Shown here: one piece after another, positions 30,177 to 38,300 of the stretch
Numbering within the stretch: position 1 is the stretch's first letter
How the letters are laid out: each line of letters begins with the position of its first letter
Assembly: GCF_000407485.1 (NCBI RefSeq)
Contig: NZ_ASWD01000007.1
Coordinates: 1-64,000 of the forward strand
DNA length: 64,000 nucleotides
Direction: 5' to 3'
Source: Enterococcus pallens ATCC BAA-351
GTDB taxonomy: Bacteria > Bacillota > Bacilli > Lactobacillales > Enterococcaceae
The notes under the pieces: model-generated
What the model was told of the DNA's origin: nothing
Seen by the model: the letters and a program-made list of their open reading frames with translations, nothing else
The model's database searches: none
Position numbers and translations under genes: made by a program

Positions 30177-31619
30177 ATGGAAAAGTTTTTCAAGTTGAAG
30201 GAACAAGGAACAACTGTTTCAACTGAAATAATGGCAGGAGTTACTACCTTCTTTGCCATGAGTTACATTTTATTTGTTAACCCGACAATCTTGTCTGCTG
30301 CGGGCATGCCGTTTCAAGCGGTCTTTTTGGCGACAATTATTGCTTCGGTAATTGGTACTTTAGTAATGGGTTTGTTCGCCAACGTTCCTTATGCACAAGC
30401 ACCTGGGATGGGACTAAATGCCTTCTTTACTTATACAGTAGTATTTGGTTTGGGCTATTCTTGGCAGCAGGCGTTAGCTATGGTTTTCCTTTGTGGGATT
30501 ATAAATATTCTAATTACTGTAACCAAAATTCGTAAGCTGATTATTCATGCGATTCCTGAGAGTATGCAACACGCTATTGGCGGCGGAATTGGGATTTTTG
30601 TGGCTTATGTAGGAATTAAAAATGCTAATTTACTGGCTTTCTCAGCAGATTCGGCAACAATTACTAGTAGTGTAGTGGAAAATGGAAAAGCAACAAGCGT
30701 AGCTATGAATAGCGGTGTGGTCCCTGCTTTGGCTAACTTTAACAATGCACCGATTTTATTAGCGGTGATTGGCTTGGTATTAACAACCATTTTAGTAGTA
30801 AAAAATGTCCGGGGCGCTATTTTGATTGGTATCGTAGCAACAACCTTAATTGGTATTCCGATGGGTGTTGTACAATTGGGCGCTATTGATTTCCAAAGCA
30901 ACTCATTAGGCAGCTCCATTCAAGAGCTTGGTACAACCTTTGGTGCAGCCTTTGGTTCAGAAGGCATGGGATCTTTATTCTCTGATTCTTCAAAATTACC
31001 ACAGGTGTTAATGACGATTTTAGCCTTCAGTTTGTCGGACACTTTTGATACTATCGGTACGTTTATTGGAACAGGTCGTCGAACTGGCATTTTCTCTAAA
31101 GAAGATGAAATTGCTTTAGAAGCAGCTAACACAAAGGGCTTTAAAACCAAAATGGATCGCGCATTATTTGCCGATGCGATTGCTACTTCTATTGGTGCCA
31201 TTTTCGGTACTTCTAATACCACAACTTATGTGGAATCGGCTGCTGGCATCGGTGCTGGTGGACGGACAGGTTTAACCTCAGTAGTTGTGGCGGCCTTGTT
31301 TGCCTTAAGCAGTTTATTCTCTCCACTGATTGCAATTGTTCCAGCACAAGCAACTGCACCAGCTTTGATTTTGGTTGGGGTAATGATGATGGCTTCTTTT
31401 GCGGATATCAATTGGTTAGATTTAGAGGATGCTGTGCCAGCCTTCTTCGCAAGTATTTTCATGGGATTGTGCTACAGCATTTCTTACGGGATCGCAGCTG
31501 GGTTTATCTTCTACGCAATTGTGAAGGTTGTCAAAGGCAAGGCCAACGAAGTTTCTCCTGTTTTATGGGTAGTGAACCTGCTCTTTATTTTGAACTTTAT
31601 TATTTTAGCAATCTTATAA
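30177..31619 (+). CDS. guanine/hypoxanthine permease, AzgA/PbuG type
   Basis: Proton-linked purine-base importer of the NCS2/AzgA family, 480 residues, about 13 membrane helices. Signature stretches are EIMAGVTTFFAMSYI, NVPYAQAPGMGLNAFFTYT and SLSDTFDTIGTFIGTG, followed by SNTTTYVESAAGIGAGGRTG. Substrate (guanine, hypoxanthine or adenine) is inferred from subgroup. ATG start after AAGGAGCG. Monocistronic, with its own promoter; no riboswitch is seen. Confidence 0.92.
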   Translation: MEKFFKLKEQGTTVSTEIMAGVTTFFAMSYILFVNPTILSAAGMPFQAVFLATIIASVIGTLVMGLFANVPYAQAPGMGLNAFFTYTVVFGLGYSWQQALAMVFLCGIINILITVTKIRKLIIHAIPESMQHAIGGGIGIFVAYVGIKNANLLAFSADSATITSSVVENGKATSVAMNSGVVPALANFNNAPILLAVIGLVLTTILVVKNVRGAILIGIVATTLIGIPMGVVQLGAIDFQSNSLGSSIQELGTTFGAAFGSEGMGSLFSDSSKLPQVLMTILAFSLSDTFDTIGTFIGTGRRTGIFSKEDEIALEAANTKGFKTKMDRALFADAIATSIGAIFGTSNTTTYVESAAGIGAGGRTGLTSVVVAALFALSSLFSPLIAIVPAQATAPALILVGVMMMASFADINWLDLEDAVPAFFASIFMGLCYSISYGIAAGFIFYAIVKVVKGKANEVSPVLWVVNLLFILNFIILAIL

Positions 31620-31654
31620 GAAAAAAACGGAGCAACCCTTATGGGCGCTCCGTT
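31620..31654. terminator. bidirectional terminator, permease and histidine kinase
   Basis: AACGGAGC / GCTCCGTT stem with a 13-base loop; A residues to the left serve the minus-strand kinase gene and T-rich sequence to the right serves the permease. Confidence 0.85.
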
Positions 31655-33108
31655 TCTGTTTGTTCTTCTACTTCTTCATCGGGAAAGCTAATCGTAAAGG
31701 TGGTGCCTTTTTCAAGCTCACTTTCAACTTGAATGGTTCCTTTATGCAGCCGAACCAGCTCTTGGACAATCGACAAGCCCAAACCTGATTCCCCGTATTT
31801 CGTATTTTTGCGAGAAGGATCGACCTTATAGTAACGGTCCCAAATATTTTTTACCTGATCCTCACTCATTCCAATTCCAGTATCTGATATTTGTACGATC
31901 GTCTTCTTCTCTTCTTTATGGACACCGATTGTAATCGTACCGTCAGTTGTAAATTGAATGGCATTTTGAATGATGTTCACCATAATTTGAATAAAGCGAT
32001 CATAGTCTGCATAAACATCAATGGATTCATTGGTAGTCAGAATTAGTTGATCTCCAGAAGCTTGTGCTTTGGCATCCAGTTGAGTAAGCAACCCGCGCAG
32101 GGCTTTTGTAGCATCAAACTTCTTAACGATCATGCTAATCTGATTGGTTCGAATTTTTTCATAATCCAGATTTTCGTTGACTAAACGAATGAGTCGTGCA
32201 GTCTCGTTTTGCATTAAGCTGATTGCTTTGCTCCGCTGATTTTCTGGAATAGCATTGTATTGGAGCCCTTCCAGTAATCCATTAATTGTGGTCAAAGGCG
32301 TTCGCATCTCATGTGCTGCATCTGCCATAAACTGTCGTCGCCGCTCTTCCTGTCGTTCAATTTCCTCTTGCGATTCTTTTAAAGAGACAGTCATGCTGTT
32401 GAAATCATCGGCTAAATCATCAAACTCATCCTTGCCTTTATTAGGAATCGTTACATCAAAATCACCACTCGCAATTTTTTTCGTTGCTGAACGCATCCGA
32501 TTGATTCGTTTCACTTGGCGAGTTGCAAAAAAGTAACTAACAAAGATAGCGACCACGGAAGCCACAATGAAGCCTTTGAATAAATCGCTGGTTACCGAAG
32601 CCACACTATCACTAACATTGCCTGCTGGCTGTGTCACAATTAACACGCCATAGAAAACTTCACTTTTAAAAAAAGGTGCCATGGCATAGGAAGTCGAGCT
32701 CTTGTTACCGTATATGTCTGTTGCACGGGTTATTTTTTGTTCCTGCCCTTGACTTAACTCTTTCCATTGACTTTTTGTAATTAGACTTTGCTCAGCAACT
32801 TTCGTATTGCCAGGATATCGAATGATCTGATCACTGCTTATAAATACAAATCGGACATTCTGAGGCTCTAGCATATTTTCAGTCAGACCAACCGCTCTTA
32901 AAAAGGCTTCATCTTCGTTTACATATGGATATTGATCCGATAACTCTCTAGCTGTTTTTTCAATCGATCGGGTATAACCAATCAACTGATTATAATTGCT
33001 CTCTTCCATCGAATGCCTAGTAAATTGGGTAAAGGTAACGCCTAAAGTCAGCAATATTAACAAAATCAATCCGCCAAAAGCTAAAAGCTGCTGGTAGAGG
33101 TATTTCAT
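31639..33108 (-). CDS. sensor histidine kinase (second two-component system)
   Basis: 489-residue membrane kinase. A membrane helix (about 8-27), an extracytoplasmic sensor region (30-175), a second helix (178-196), a HAMP domain with KKIASGDFDVTIP, HisKA with His266 in DAAHEMRTPLTTI, and an ATPase domain with QNAIQFT, DTGIGMS and ESGLGLSIVQ. It overlaps its response regulator by 4 bases. The overall look is that of envelope-stress kinases; enterococcal CroS is one possibility I cannot confirm. Confidence 0.88.
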   Translation of the reverse strand: MKYLYQQLLAFGGLILLILLTLGVTFTQFTRHSMEESNYNQLIGYTRSIEKTARELSDQYPYVNEDEAFLRAVGLTENMLEPQNVRFVFISSDQIIRYPGNTKVAEQSLITKSQWKELSQGQEQKITRATDIYGNKSSTSYAMAPFFKSEVFYGVLIVTQPAGNVSDSVASVTSDLFKGFIVASVVAIFVSYFFATRQVKRINRMRSATKKIASGDFDVTIPNKGKDEFDDLADDFNSMTVSLKESQEEIERQEERRRQFMADAAHEMRTPLTTINGLLEGLQYNAIPENQRSKAISLMQNETARLIRLVNENLDYEKIRTNQISMIVKKFDATKALRGLLTQLDAKAQASGDQLILTTNESIDVYADYDRFIQIMVNIIQNAIQFTTDGTITIGVHKEEKKTIVQISDTGIGMSEDQVKNIWDRYYKVDPSRKNTKYGESGLGLSIVQELVRLHKGTIQVESELEKGTTFTISFPDEEVEEQTETERP

Positions 33109-33824
33109 TTGTCGACTCCAGAGTCATCAAATTTGTAGCCGACACCCCAAACGGTTTGAATCACCTGAGGACCGACCTTTTCAATTTTTTGGCGCAACTT
33201 TTTGATATGGGCATCAACCGTTCGTTCATCACCAAAATATTGATAATCCCAAACCAATTCTAACAATTGCTCACGAGTAAAGACTTGGCGTGGTTTTTTG
33301 GCCATTGTGTACAGCAAATCGAACTCTTTAGGAGTTAAACCATCAATTGGTTGATTTTCCAAATAAGCTTCCCGTGTTTTCAAGTTCATTTTGAAGTGCT
33401 GTGTTTGAATATCAAAGGTTCCTTCAGCGGCGCCACCGTTTTGTTGCTCATTTGCTAACTCGCTGCGGCGGTGCAAGGCTTTGATTCGAGCAATCAGTGT
33501 TAATGGTGAAAACGGCTTAGTCACATAGTCGTCGGCCCCCATTTCCAAACCAATAACCTGGTCACTTTCCGAATCTCTGGCAGTTAGCATAATAATTGGG
33601 ACCGTACTGGAAATTTTCCTAATTTCCCTACCAACCTCCATACCATCCATACTAGGCAAATTCAAGTCCAAGGTAATCATGTCCCATTTTTCTGGCGCTT
33701 CTTTAAAAGCATCTAGTCCTTCTTTCCCGTCGTATTTGAATGTAGCCTCCCAGCCTTCGTTTAAAAAGAACATTTGCATCATTTCTGATACAGATTCATT
33801 ATCTTCAATCATTAGTATATTCAT
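33105..33824 (-). CDS. OmpR-family response regulator (second two-component system)
   Basis: 239-residue regulator. Receiver domain with IEDNES, phospho-acceptor Asp53 in TLDLNLPSMDG, LTARDS and VTKPF; winged-helix domain with LTPKEFDLLYTM and ERTVDAHIKKLRQKI. The ATG at 33824 has GGAGGAAATGAC before it; a longer in-frame start at 33854 would place the site inside the gene. First gene of the operon with the kinase. May be CroR-like, but the identity is open. Confidence 0.9.
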   Translation of the reverse strand: MNILMIEDNESVSEMMQMFFLNEGWEATFKYDGKEGLDAFKEAPEKWDMITLDLNLPSMDGMEVGREIRKISSTVPIIMLTARDSESDQVIGLEMGADDYVTKPFSPLTLIARIKALHRRSELANEQQNGGAAEGTFDIQTQHFKMNLKTREAYLENQPIDGLTPKEFDLLYTMAKKPRQVFTREQLLELVWDYQYFGDERTVDAHIKKLRQKIEKVGPQVIQTVWGVGYKFDDSGVDK

Positions 33825-33971
33825 GTCATTTCCTCCAATATCGGTCTTTCTCATAAATAGTATACTCTAAATCGGTCTTTTCAACCATTACCTTACCAGT
33901 ATATTCAATAAGTATTTGTTTTTTCTTCAATTATTGCTAAGATAAAGAAAAAGGGTTAAAGGGGAGTATTC

Positions 33972-34739
33972 ATGTACAAAGGAATTGCATTTTTTGATTT
34001 AGATGGAACATTATTAGATAGCAAGTCGCAAATCACTCCTGAAATTAGTGAAGCGGTGACTCAATTAAAGAAAAACAATATTTTGCCAATTATCGCCACT
34101 GGCCGCAACGAGCGAGAAATCCAAAAGATTAAGCAGGCGGCTAATATTTCTTCATGTGTCACCATGAATGGTATGCTGGTTAAGGTAGAGGGAGCCATTG
34201 TCGAAGCCAATGAAATTGATCCTAGCGATTGTAAAACTATGTTGGATTTTGCACGTGAATTAAAGGACGAGCTGGCCTTTCACTCAACCGATCAGCTGTT
34301 TATTTCTGGGGTAAATGACTATGTGAGAAAATCCTATGACTATTTCCATTTAGATTTACCGCCGATTCATCCGACTGCTTATCATGAATATATTACGCAT
34401 ATGATTCTGGTCTTATCTGAAGGTAACGATTCAATTTATCAGGAAGCTTTTCCAAAATATACGTTTTACCGGAATGGACCGTTTTGTATTGATGTGGTGA
34501 ATAAAGGCATTTCAAAAGGAACGGGGGTCCAATCGATTAAGAATTATTTGCAGCTTCAGGAAATTCCGACCTTTGCGTTTGGTGATGGTATCAATGATTT
34601 GGATTTATTAGACGCTTGTGATCATAAAATTGCAATGGGAAATGCCTTACCAGAAGTCATGGAACGAGCTGACTATATTACTGACAAAAATACCAATGGT
34701 GGGATTGTCAAAGCTTTAAAGCATTATGATTTGATCTAA
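33972..34739 (+). CDS. HAD-superfamily phosphatase, Cof type
   Basis: 255-residue HAD phosphatase with FFDLDGTLLDS (nucleophile Asp), PIIATGRNE and FGDGINDLDLL motifs, and a Cof-type cap between. It is a paralogue of the phosphatase at 13453, with clearly different sequence. Substrate unknown. ATG start after GGGGAGT. It is divergent from the two-component operon and directly upstream of ssrA. Confidence 0.88.
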   Translation: MYKGIAFFDLDGTLLDSKSQITPEISEAVTQLKKNNILPIIATGRNEREIQKIKQAANISSCVTMNGMLVKVEGAIVEANEIDPSDCKTMLDFARELKDELAFHSTDQLFISGVNDYVRKSYDYFHLDLPPIHPTAYHEYITHMILVLSEGNDSIYQEAFPKYTFYRNGPFCIDVVNKGISKGTGVQSIKNYLQLQEIPTFAFGDGINDLDLLDACDHKIAMGNALPEVMERADYITDKNTNGGIVKALKHYDLI

Positions 34740-34755
34740 ACTTGAGGATCCCTTT

Positions 34756-34784
34756 TTGCTTTTTTACTGTAAAAATGGTATACT
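34756..34784 (+). promoter_or_regulatory. ssrA promoter (TTGCTT-17-TATACT)
   Basis: TTGCTT (34756-34761), 17 bases, TATACT (34779-34784), about 26 bases before the mature 5' end of tmRNA. Confidence 0.7.
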
Positions 34785-34809
34785 CATTTTTGCAGTAAAA
34801 TTCAATAAA

Positions 34810-35174
34810 GGGGACGTTACGGATTCGACAGGCATAGTTTGAGCCCGAATTGCGCTTCGTAGGTTACGTCTACGTAAAAACGTTACAGTTAAATATAACT
34901 GCTAAAAACAATAACAACTCTTACGCTTTAGCTGCCTAAAAACAGTTAGCGTAGATCCTCCCGGTATCGCCCATGTGCTCGGGTAAGGGTCTCAAAATTA
35001 GTGGGATACGTTTTAACTTTCCGTCTGTAAGTTAAAAAAGAGAGCATCAGACTAGCAATGTCTGCGGCCTGTCATGCGGCAGAAGGCAACGCGAATTTTA
35101 AATAGTATGACTATGAGCGTAGATTTTTGAGTAGTCAATATGTTTGGACGCGGGTTCGACTCCCGCCGTCTCCA
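34810..35174 (+). ncRNA. ssrA: transfer-messenger RNA (tmRNA)
   Basis: Rescues stalled ribosomes with SmpB by acting as tRNA-Ala and then as mRNA for a degradation tag. The 5' end GGGGACGTTACGGATTCGAC and the 3' end GGGTTCGACTCCCGCCGTCTCCA form the tRNA-like acceptor and T-arm. The tag frame at 34901-34939 encodes AKNNNNSYALAA and then a stop. CCA is not encoded. The 3' end is the likely attachment site of the prophage that follows; the gene itself looks complete. Confidence 0.97.
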
Positions 35175-35198
35175 TTAATAGTTTTCGGTAGTTTTCGT

Positions 35199-35241
35199 AA
35201 GGAGCAAAAACCTTGTTATATAGGGTTTTTACTCCTTTTTT
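35199..35241 (+). terminator. terminator downstream of ssrA
   Basis: Stem AAGGAGCAAAAACC / GGGTTTTTACTCCTT followed by TTTTTATTTT, 25 bases past tmRNA. If the phage inserted at the 3' end of ssrA, this terminator is carried by the prophage. Confidence 0.85.
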
Positions 35242-35350
35242 ATTTTCTCTACTTTTCGCTAATACGAATCATATGGCATTCAATTTGGCATTCAGAATGC
35301 TAGTTAAATATCACGTCATAAACTTTATACCACCAATTGGGAGTTCACTC

Positions 35351-35380
35351 TTTACAAAAGGGAACGTATGTTTGTATAAT
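35351..35380 (+). promoter_or_regulatory. promoter with LexA-type SOS box
   Basis: TTTACA (35351-35356), 18 bases, TATAAT (35375-35380). Between them lies GAACGTATGTTTG (35362-35374), matching the Gram-positive LexA box pattern GAAC-N4-GTTT/C. This predicts damage-induced transcription of the polymerase operon. Confidence 0.75.
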
Positions 35381-35407
35381 GATGGTAACCTGGGGAGGTT
35401 GATCATT

Positions 35408-36736
35408 ATGATTGATTATACAAAGGAGCCCTTAAATGACTATTTTCTAATTGACATGAAATCATTTTACGCTTCTGTGGAATGTGTGGCTAGAGGCCTT
35501 GATCCATTAACAACTGAATTGGTAGTGATGTCTAGGGCTGATAATACTGGTCATGGGTTAATACTGGCCTCAAGTCCGGCTGCAAAAAAGAAATATGGAA
35601 TAACGAATGTTTCAAGGCCGAGAGATTTGCCCCATCCGTATCCCGATAGTCTTATTATTGCGCCACCACGCATGAATTTGTACATCAAAGAAAATATCAA
35701 GATTAACAACATTTTCAAAGAATTTGTAGCTGACGAAGATTTGCTAATCTATTCTATTGATGAATCTATTTTAAAAGTCACGAAGTCTCTGAGTCTTTTT
35801 ACTACCTCTGAATCCAGGAGTGATCGAAGACATGAATTCGCCTCACTTATTCAAGAACGCATATTCAGGGAAACTGGTTTATTTTGTACCATCGGCATCG
35901 GGGATAATCCGCTTTTAGCTAAATTAGCTTTAGATATTGAATCAAAGCACAATTATAATTTCATCGCTGAGTGGACGTATAAAGATGTTCAAACTAAAGT
36001 TTGGAGTATCGATAATTTTACGGATTTTTGGGGCATCGGTAGAAAGACTGCAGAAAAGTTCAAAAGACGTGGGCTGAGAACCATTGGTGACTTGGCTCAT
36101 TACAATCCTTATTTGCTTAAGGAAAGTATGGGAGTAATTGGGCTGCAACTCTGGTACCACGCAAATGGAATAGATCGAACAGATATATCAGAACCCCCTC
36201 CAAAAACCAAAGAGAAATCTTACGGGAACTCTCAAGTATTACCAAAGGATTATACAGATGTCACAGAAATCGAAATAGTTGTTAAAGAAATGGCTGAACA
36301 AGTCGCCTCTCGTATTCGGCAGCAATCCTGTAAAACAGAATGCGTACATCTCTCTATAGGAACATCAATTGCTGAAACAAGAAATGGCTTCTCACACCAG
36401 ATGAAGATACCAGCTTCAAATGATACACGAACTCTACAGCATTATTGCTTACATTTATTTAGAAAATACTACGAAGGCCAGGAAGTTCGTCATGTTGGCG
36501 TTTCTTACTCAAAACTAGTATACACTGATGCGTTGCAGCTTGATTTGTTCACAGACCAAGAGAAACAAATTGAACAAGAAAACCTAGATTTGATCATTGA
36601 TAAAATAAGAGAAAAGTATGGCTTTACTTCTATCGTGCGTGCTTCTTCACTTGTGGAAGGTGCTAGAAGTATAAAAAGATCCACCTTGGTTGGAGGCCAT
36701 GCTGGAGGCAATGGAGGTATGATGAATTATGAATGA
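35408..36736 (+). CDS. Y-family DNA polymerase, UmuC/UvrX type
   Basis: Translesion polymerase of the mobile-element UvrX/UmuC group, 442 residues. The palm acidic motif FLIDMKSFYASVE and the second site YSIDESILKVTK are intact, followed by thumb helix-hairpin-helix WGIGRKTAEKFKRRGLRTIGDLA and the little-finger domain (to about residue 400). It starts at ATG 35408 after GGGGAGG, not at an upstream in-frame codon lying before the promoter. An SOS-type promoter precedes it; it overlaps the YolD-like gene by 8 bases. It resembles the UV-resistance polymerase genes of enterococcal plasmids and prophages. Confidence 0.92.
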   Translation: MIDYTKEPLNDYFLIDMKSFYASVECVARGLDPLTTELVVMSRADNTGHGLILASSPAAKKKYGITNVSRPRDLPHPYPDSLIIAPPRMNLYIKENIKINNIFKEFVADEDLLIYSIDESILKVTKSLSLFTTSESRSDRRHEFASLIQERIFRETGLFCTIGIGDNPLLAKLALDIESKHNYNFIAEWTYKDVQTKVWSIDNFTDFWGIGRKTAEKFKRRGLRTIGDLAHYNPYLLKESMGVIGLQLWYHANGIDRTDISEPPPKTKEKSYGNSQVLPKDYTDVTEIEIVVKEMAEQVASRIRQQSCKTECVHLSIGTSIAETRNGFSHQMKIPASNDTRTLQHYCLHLFRKYYEGQEVRHVGVSYSKLVYTDALQLDLFTDQEKQIEQENLDLIIDKIREKYGFTSIVRASSLVEGARSIKRSTLVGGHAGGNGGMMNYE

Positions 36737-37085
36737 ACCTGATTATCAAGACAGAGGTTTGCTGAAATGGCTTGGTTTTTATTTATCCGATCATACTGAA
36801 TTAATTAACAAAGAAAAGACTATAGCTGCTAAATTTAATCCATCCAAGCCATCAATGGAAAGTCATGAAATCAAAGAAATAATAAATCAAGCTATTATCA
36901 GGCAGCAAATTGTTTCAATTCAAAAAGAGGAGCGGGACCTGCAGGGTAGATTCCCAGATGACATAATTGGAATCATTGAAGGTGGCGATGAACTGGGTCT
37001 ATTTATCTCCGGACATAAGATTAATTACGATGAAATAAGGAATATACAAATTGTTCCGTTTTCAAAGTGGAGTAATTTGTCATGA
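36729..37085 (+). CDS. YolD-like protein, partner of the Y-family polymerase
   Basis: 118-residue soluble protein. The first part DRGLLKWLGFYLSDHTELI and the later LIGIIEGGDELG-like strand pattern (DIIGIIEGGDELGLFISG, HKINYDEIRNIQIV) fit the YolD-like family, regularly encoded just after UvrX/UmuC-type polymerases. Role unknown; by genome neighbourhood a helper or regulator of mutagenic repair. GGAGG lies upstream inside the polymerase gene and the two frames overlap, so translation is coupled. Confidence 0.8.
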   Translation: MNEPDYQDRGLLKWLGFYLSDHTELINKEKTIAAKFNPSKPSMESHEIKEIINQAIIRQQIVSIQKEERDLQGRFPDDIIGIIEGGDELGLFISGHKINYDEIRNIQIVPFSKWSNLS

Positions 37086-37330
37086 ATTTTGTCAGAATGT
37101 ATGAATTCGGATTGATTTCTTTTGAAGAGCTAAAGGAAGAACTGTGGAATTTCGGACCTAATTCGATTTATACAATCGGTGAAAATTGCTTTAAGTTTTA
37201 CATATCAAAAGCACTAGGATATCACGATAAAAAATACTATATTGAGGAGTTGTTCACATATGAAATCATTAACAGGAACTGTAACGAAAATCAAAATAGT
37301 CAACATGACCCCTTCGCTGATTTTCTTTAA
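37082..37330 (+). CDS. small protein of the SOS operon, unknown
   Basis: 82-residue acidic protein (MNFVRMYEFGLISFEELKEELWNF... is its helical start, quoted only in part). No domain recognised. Its ATG overlaps the previous stop by 4 bases, and its end overlaps the next gene by 71 bases, so its C-terminal third is encoded in two frames at once. Belongs to the polymerase operon by position. Confidence 0.6.
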   Translation: MNFVRMYEFGLISFEELKEELWNFGPNSIYTIGENCFKFYISKALGYHDKKYYIEELFTYEIINRNCNENQNSQHDPFADFL

Positions 37331-37529
37331 GTTAGATAATGTTAACTGCTTGATTGCTAGAAACTCACTCAACTTTTTTGCTGATGCCTCAGAAGGAATG
37401 AAGGTTACGATTGCAGGCTATTACAACAAAAGAAATCAGTTCATCGTGCAAAGATATTGCATTAACGGACAAACCCAGCTTATGATTGATGTAGAAACTA
37501 TTCAAAATCGAGAGAAGGTTTTTGCATGA
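37260..37529 (+). CDS. small protein of the SOS operon, possible OB fold
   Basis: 89-residue protein, start ATG 37260 with GAGGAG nine bases upstream. A strand-rich pattern, SLTGTVTKIKIVN...LIFFKLDNVNCLIAR...GMKVTIAGYYNKRNQFIVQRY, is what a small OB fold looks like, so nucleic-acid binding is possible (inference). It overlaps the previous gene by 71 bases and the next by 4. An in-frame start 6 codons earlier lacks a site. Confidence 0.62.
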   Translation: MKSLTGTVTKIKIVNMTPSLIFFKLDNVNCLIARNSLNFFADASEGMKVTIAGYYNKRNQFIVQRYCINGQTQLMIDVETIQNREKVFA

Positions 37530-37813
37530 AATCAGCTGATATGCTCACCGCCTTATCAACAAACGCATCTGATAACGATCCGGAAGGAATTTTCTATATG
37601 CATAATTCCCAGCTACTCGCTTTTACAGGGATTCGCATTGATTCTACTAACAACTTAGTTTTGTATCGTGAAAATAAGAAACCAAACCTGACAATGAAAG
37701 AATTTCTTACGACCTTGATGAAAAATAAAAAATTAGCACTAATGTATTTAAGCGGAGCTGAATCTCAGAACATTTATGGCTTTAGAATGGAAAACAGAAA
37801 AATAATTATCTGA
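37526..37813 (+). CDS. small protein of the SOS operon, unknown
   Basis: 95-residue soluble protein with no recognised domain. It begins MKSADMLTALSTNAS and has a strand-rich middle (LLAFTGIRIDSTNNLVLYREN) and a basic helical part (TTLMKNKKLALMYLSG). Four-base overlap with the upstream gene ties it to the polymerase operon. Confidence 0.6.
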   Translation: MKSADMLTALSTNASDNDPEGIFYMHNSQLLAFTGIRIDSTNNLVLYRENKKPNLTMKEFLTTLMKNKKLALMYLSGAESQNIYGFRMENRKIII

Positions 37814-37849
37814 TTTTTGCGTATCTTCTTATTGAAAGGAGGATATGTA

Positions 37850-38023
37850 ATGAACGTAGTCATGCCCTTACCAAAAATTGTGCAAGTATTTAATGAAAAG
37901 AAATTACTATTGGAAATCTCTTGTTGTGATGAAGAGCTTGCATTAAGAATGTATGATTTTTTTGTCATCCCAATAGAACAAGCGAAAGTAGATTATTTAC
38001 GCAATGATAATCGAAGTCTTTAA
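37850..38023 (+). CDS. last small protein of the SOS operon, unknown
   Basis: 57-residue protein beginning MNVVMPLPKIVQVFNEKK, with two adjacent cysteines in LEISCCDEELALRMYDFF. No family recognised. The start at 37850 has a strong AAAGGAGG site and is preferred over the in-frame codon at 37817. It lies 36 bases after the previous gene and just before the operon terminator. Confidence 0.62.
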   Translation: MNVVMPLPKIVQVFNEKKLLLEISCCDEELALRMYDFFVIPIEQAKVDYLRNDNRSL

Positions 38024-38029
38024 TTGCTT

Positions 38030-38056
38030 GCCCTCAATAGTGAGGGCTTTTTTTTG
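38030..38056 (+). terminator. terminator of the SOS polymerase operon
   Basis: Stem GCCCTCA / TGAGGGC with loop ATAG and TTTTTTTTGT. It closes the operon begun at 35408. Confidence 0.93.
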
Positions 38057-38086
38057 TAAAAAGCTTGATGTAACAGCAAAATCCTA

Positions 38087-38115
38087 TTGACTTTATATAT
38101 CCTAGAGTATATAAT
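38087..38115 (+). promoter_or_regulatory. promoter of the 34-residue peptide gene (TTGACT-17-TATAAT)
   Basis: TTGACT (38087-38092), 17 bases, TATAAT (38110-38115): a near-consensus, probably constitutive promoter. Confidence 0.85.
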
Positions 38116-38144
38116 ATAAATATAGAAAGGCAAGGGAGGTGGAA

Positions 38145-38249
38145 ATGATGAAATTAGATGATTTAAAAAAGGCAGTCGAAATTGTCGTAGGAGTTTTAAC
38201 AGGCGCTCACCTATTGAAGAAACTCTTAGAAAAAGACAAAAACGACTAA
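38145..38249 (+). CDS. 34-residue peptide, possible type I toxin-like gene
   Basis: Encodes MMKLDDLKKAVEIVVGV, then LTGAHLLKKLLEKDKND: a charged start, a short hydrophobic or amphipathic helix, and a Lys/Asp tail. It has a strong GGGAGGTGG site, its own near-consensus promoter and a terminator five bases after the stop, giving a transcript of roughly 160 bases. Size and layout resemble Fst-type or other type I toxins, but the known family motifs are absent, so this is a hypothesis. Alternatively it is a leader peptide or a small membrane protein. Confidence 0.55.
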   Translation: MMKLDDLKKAVEIVVGVLTGAHLLKKLLEKDKND

Positions 38250-38253
38250 CCTT

Positions 38254-38277
38254 TAAGGGGAGGTTACCTCCCCTTTC
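38254..38277. terminator. symmetrical terminator after the 34-residue gene
   Basis: Perfect stem AAGGGGAGG / CCTCCCCTT with loop TTA. The T-run on the plus strand is weak (TTTC), and on the minus strand TTAAAGG follows; it may stop transcripts from either side. Confidence 0.75.
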
Positions 38278-38300
38278 ATCTACATTTTATCATGCTTATT

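Noticed and set aside
30606-31462. three minus-strand frames inside the purine permease gene
   Set aside because: Ala/Ile/Thr-rich antisense frames of a membrane protein gene, no ribosome sites.
35213-35407. 65-codon upstream extension of the Y-family polymerase
   Set aside because: It runs through the ssrA terminator, the promoter and the SOS box. The polymerase family start aligns with ATG 35408, which has GGGGAGG before it.
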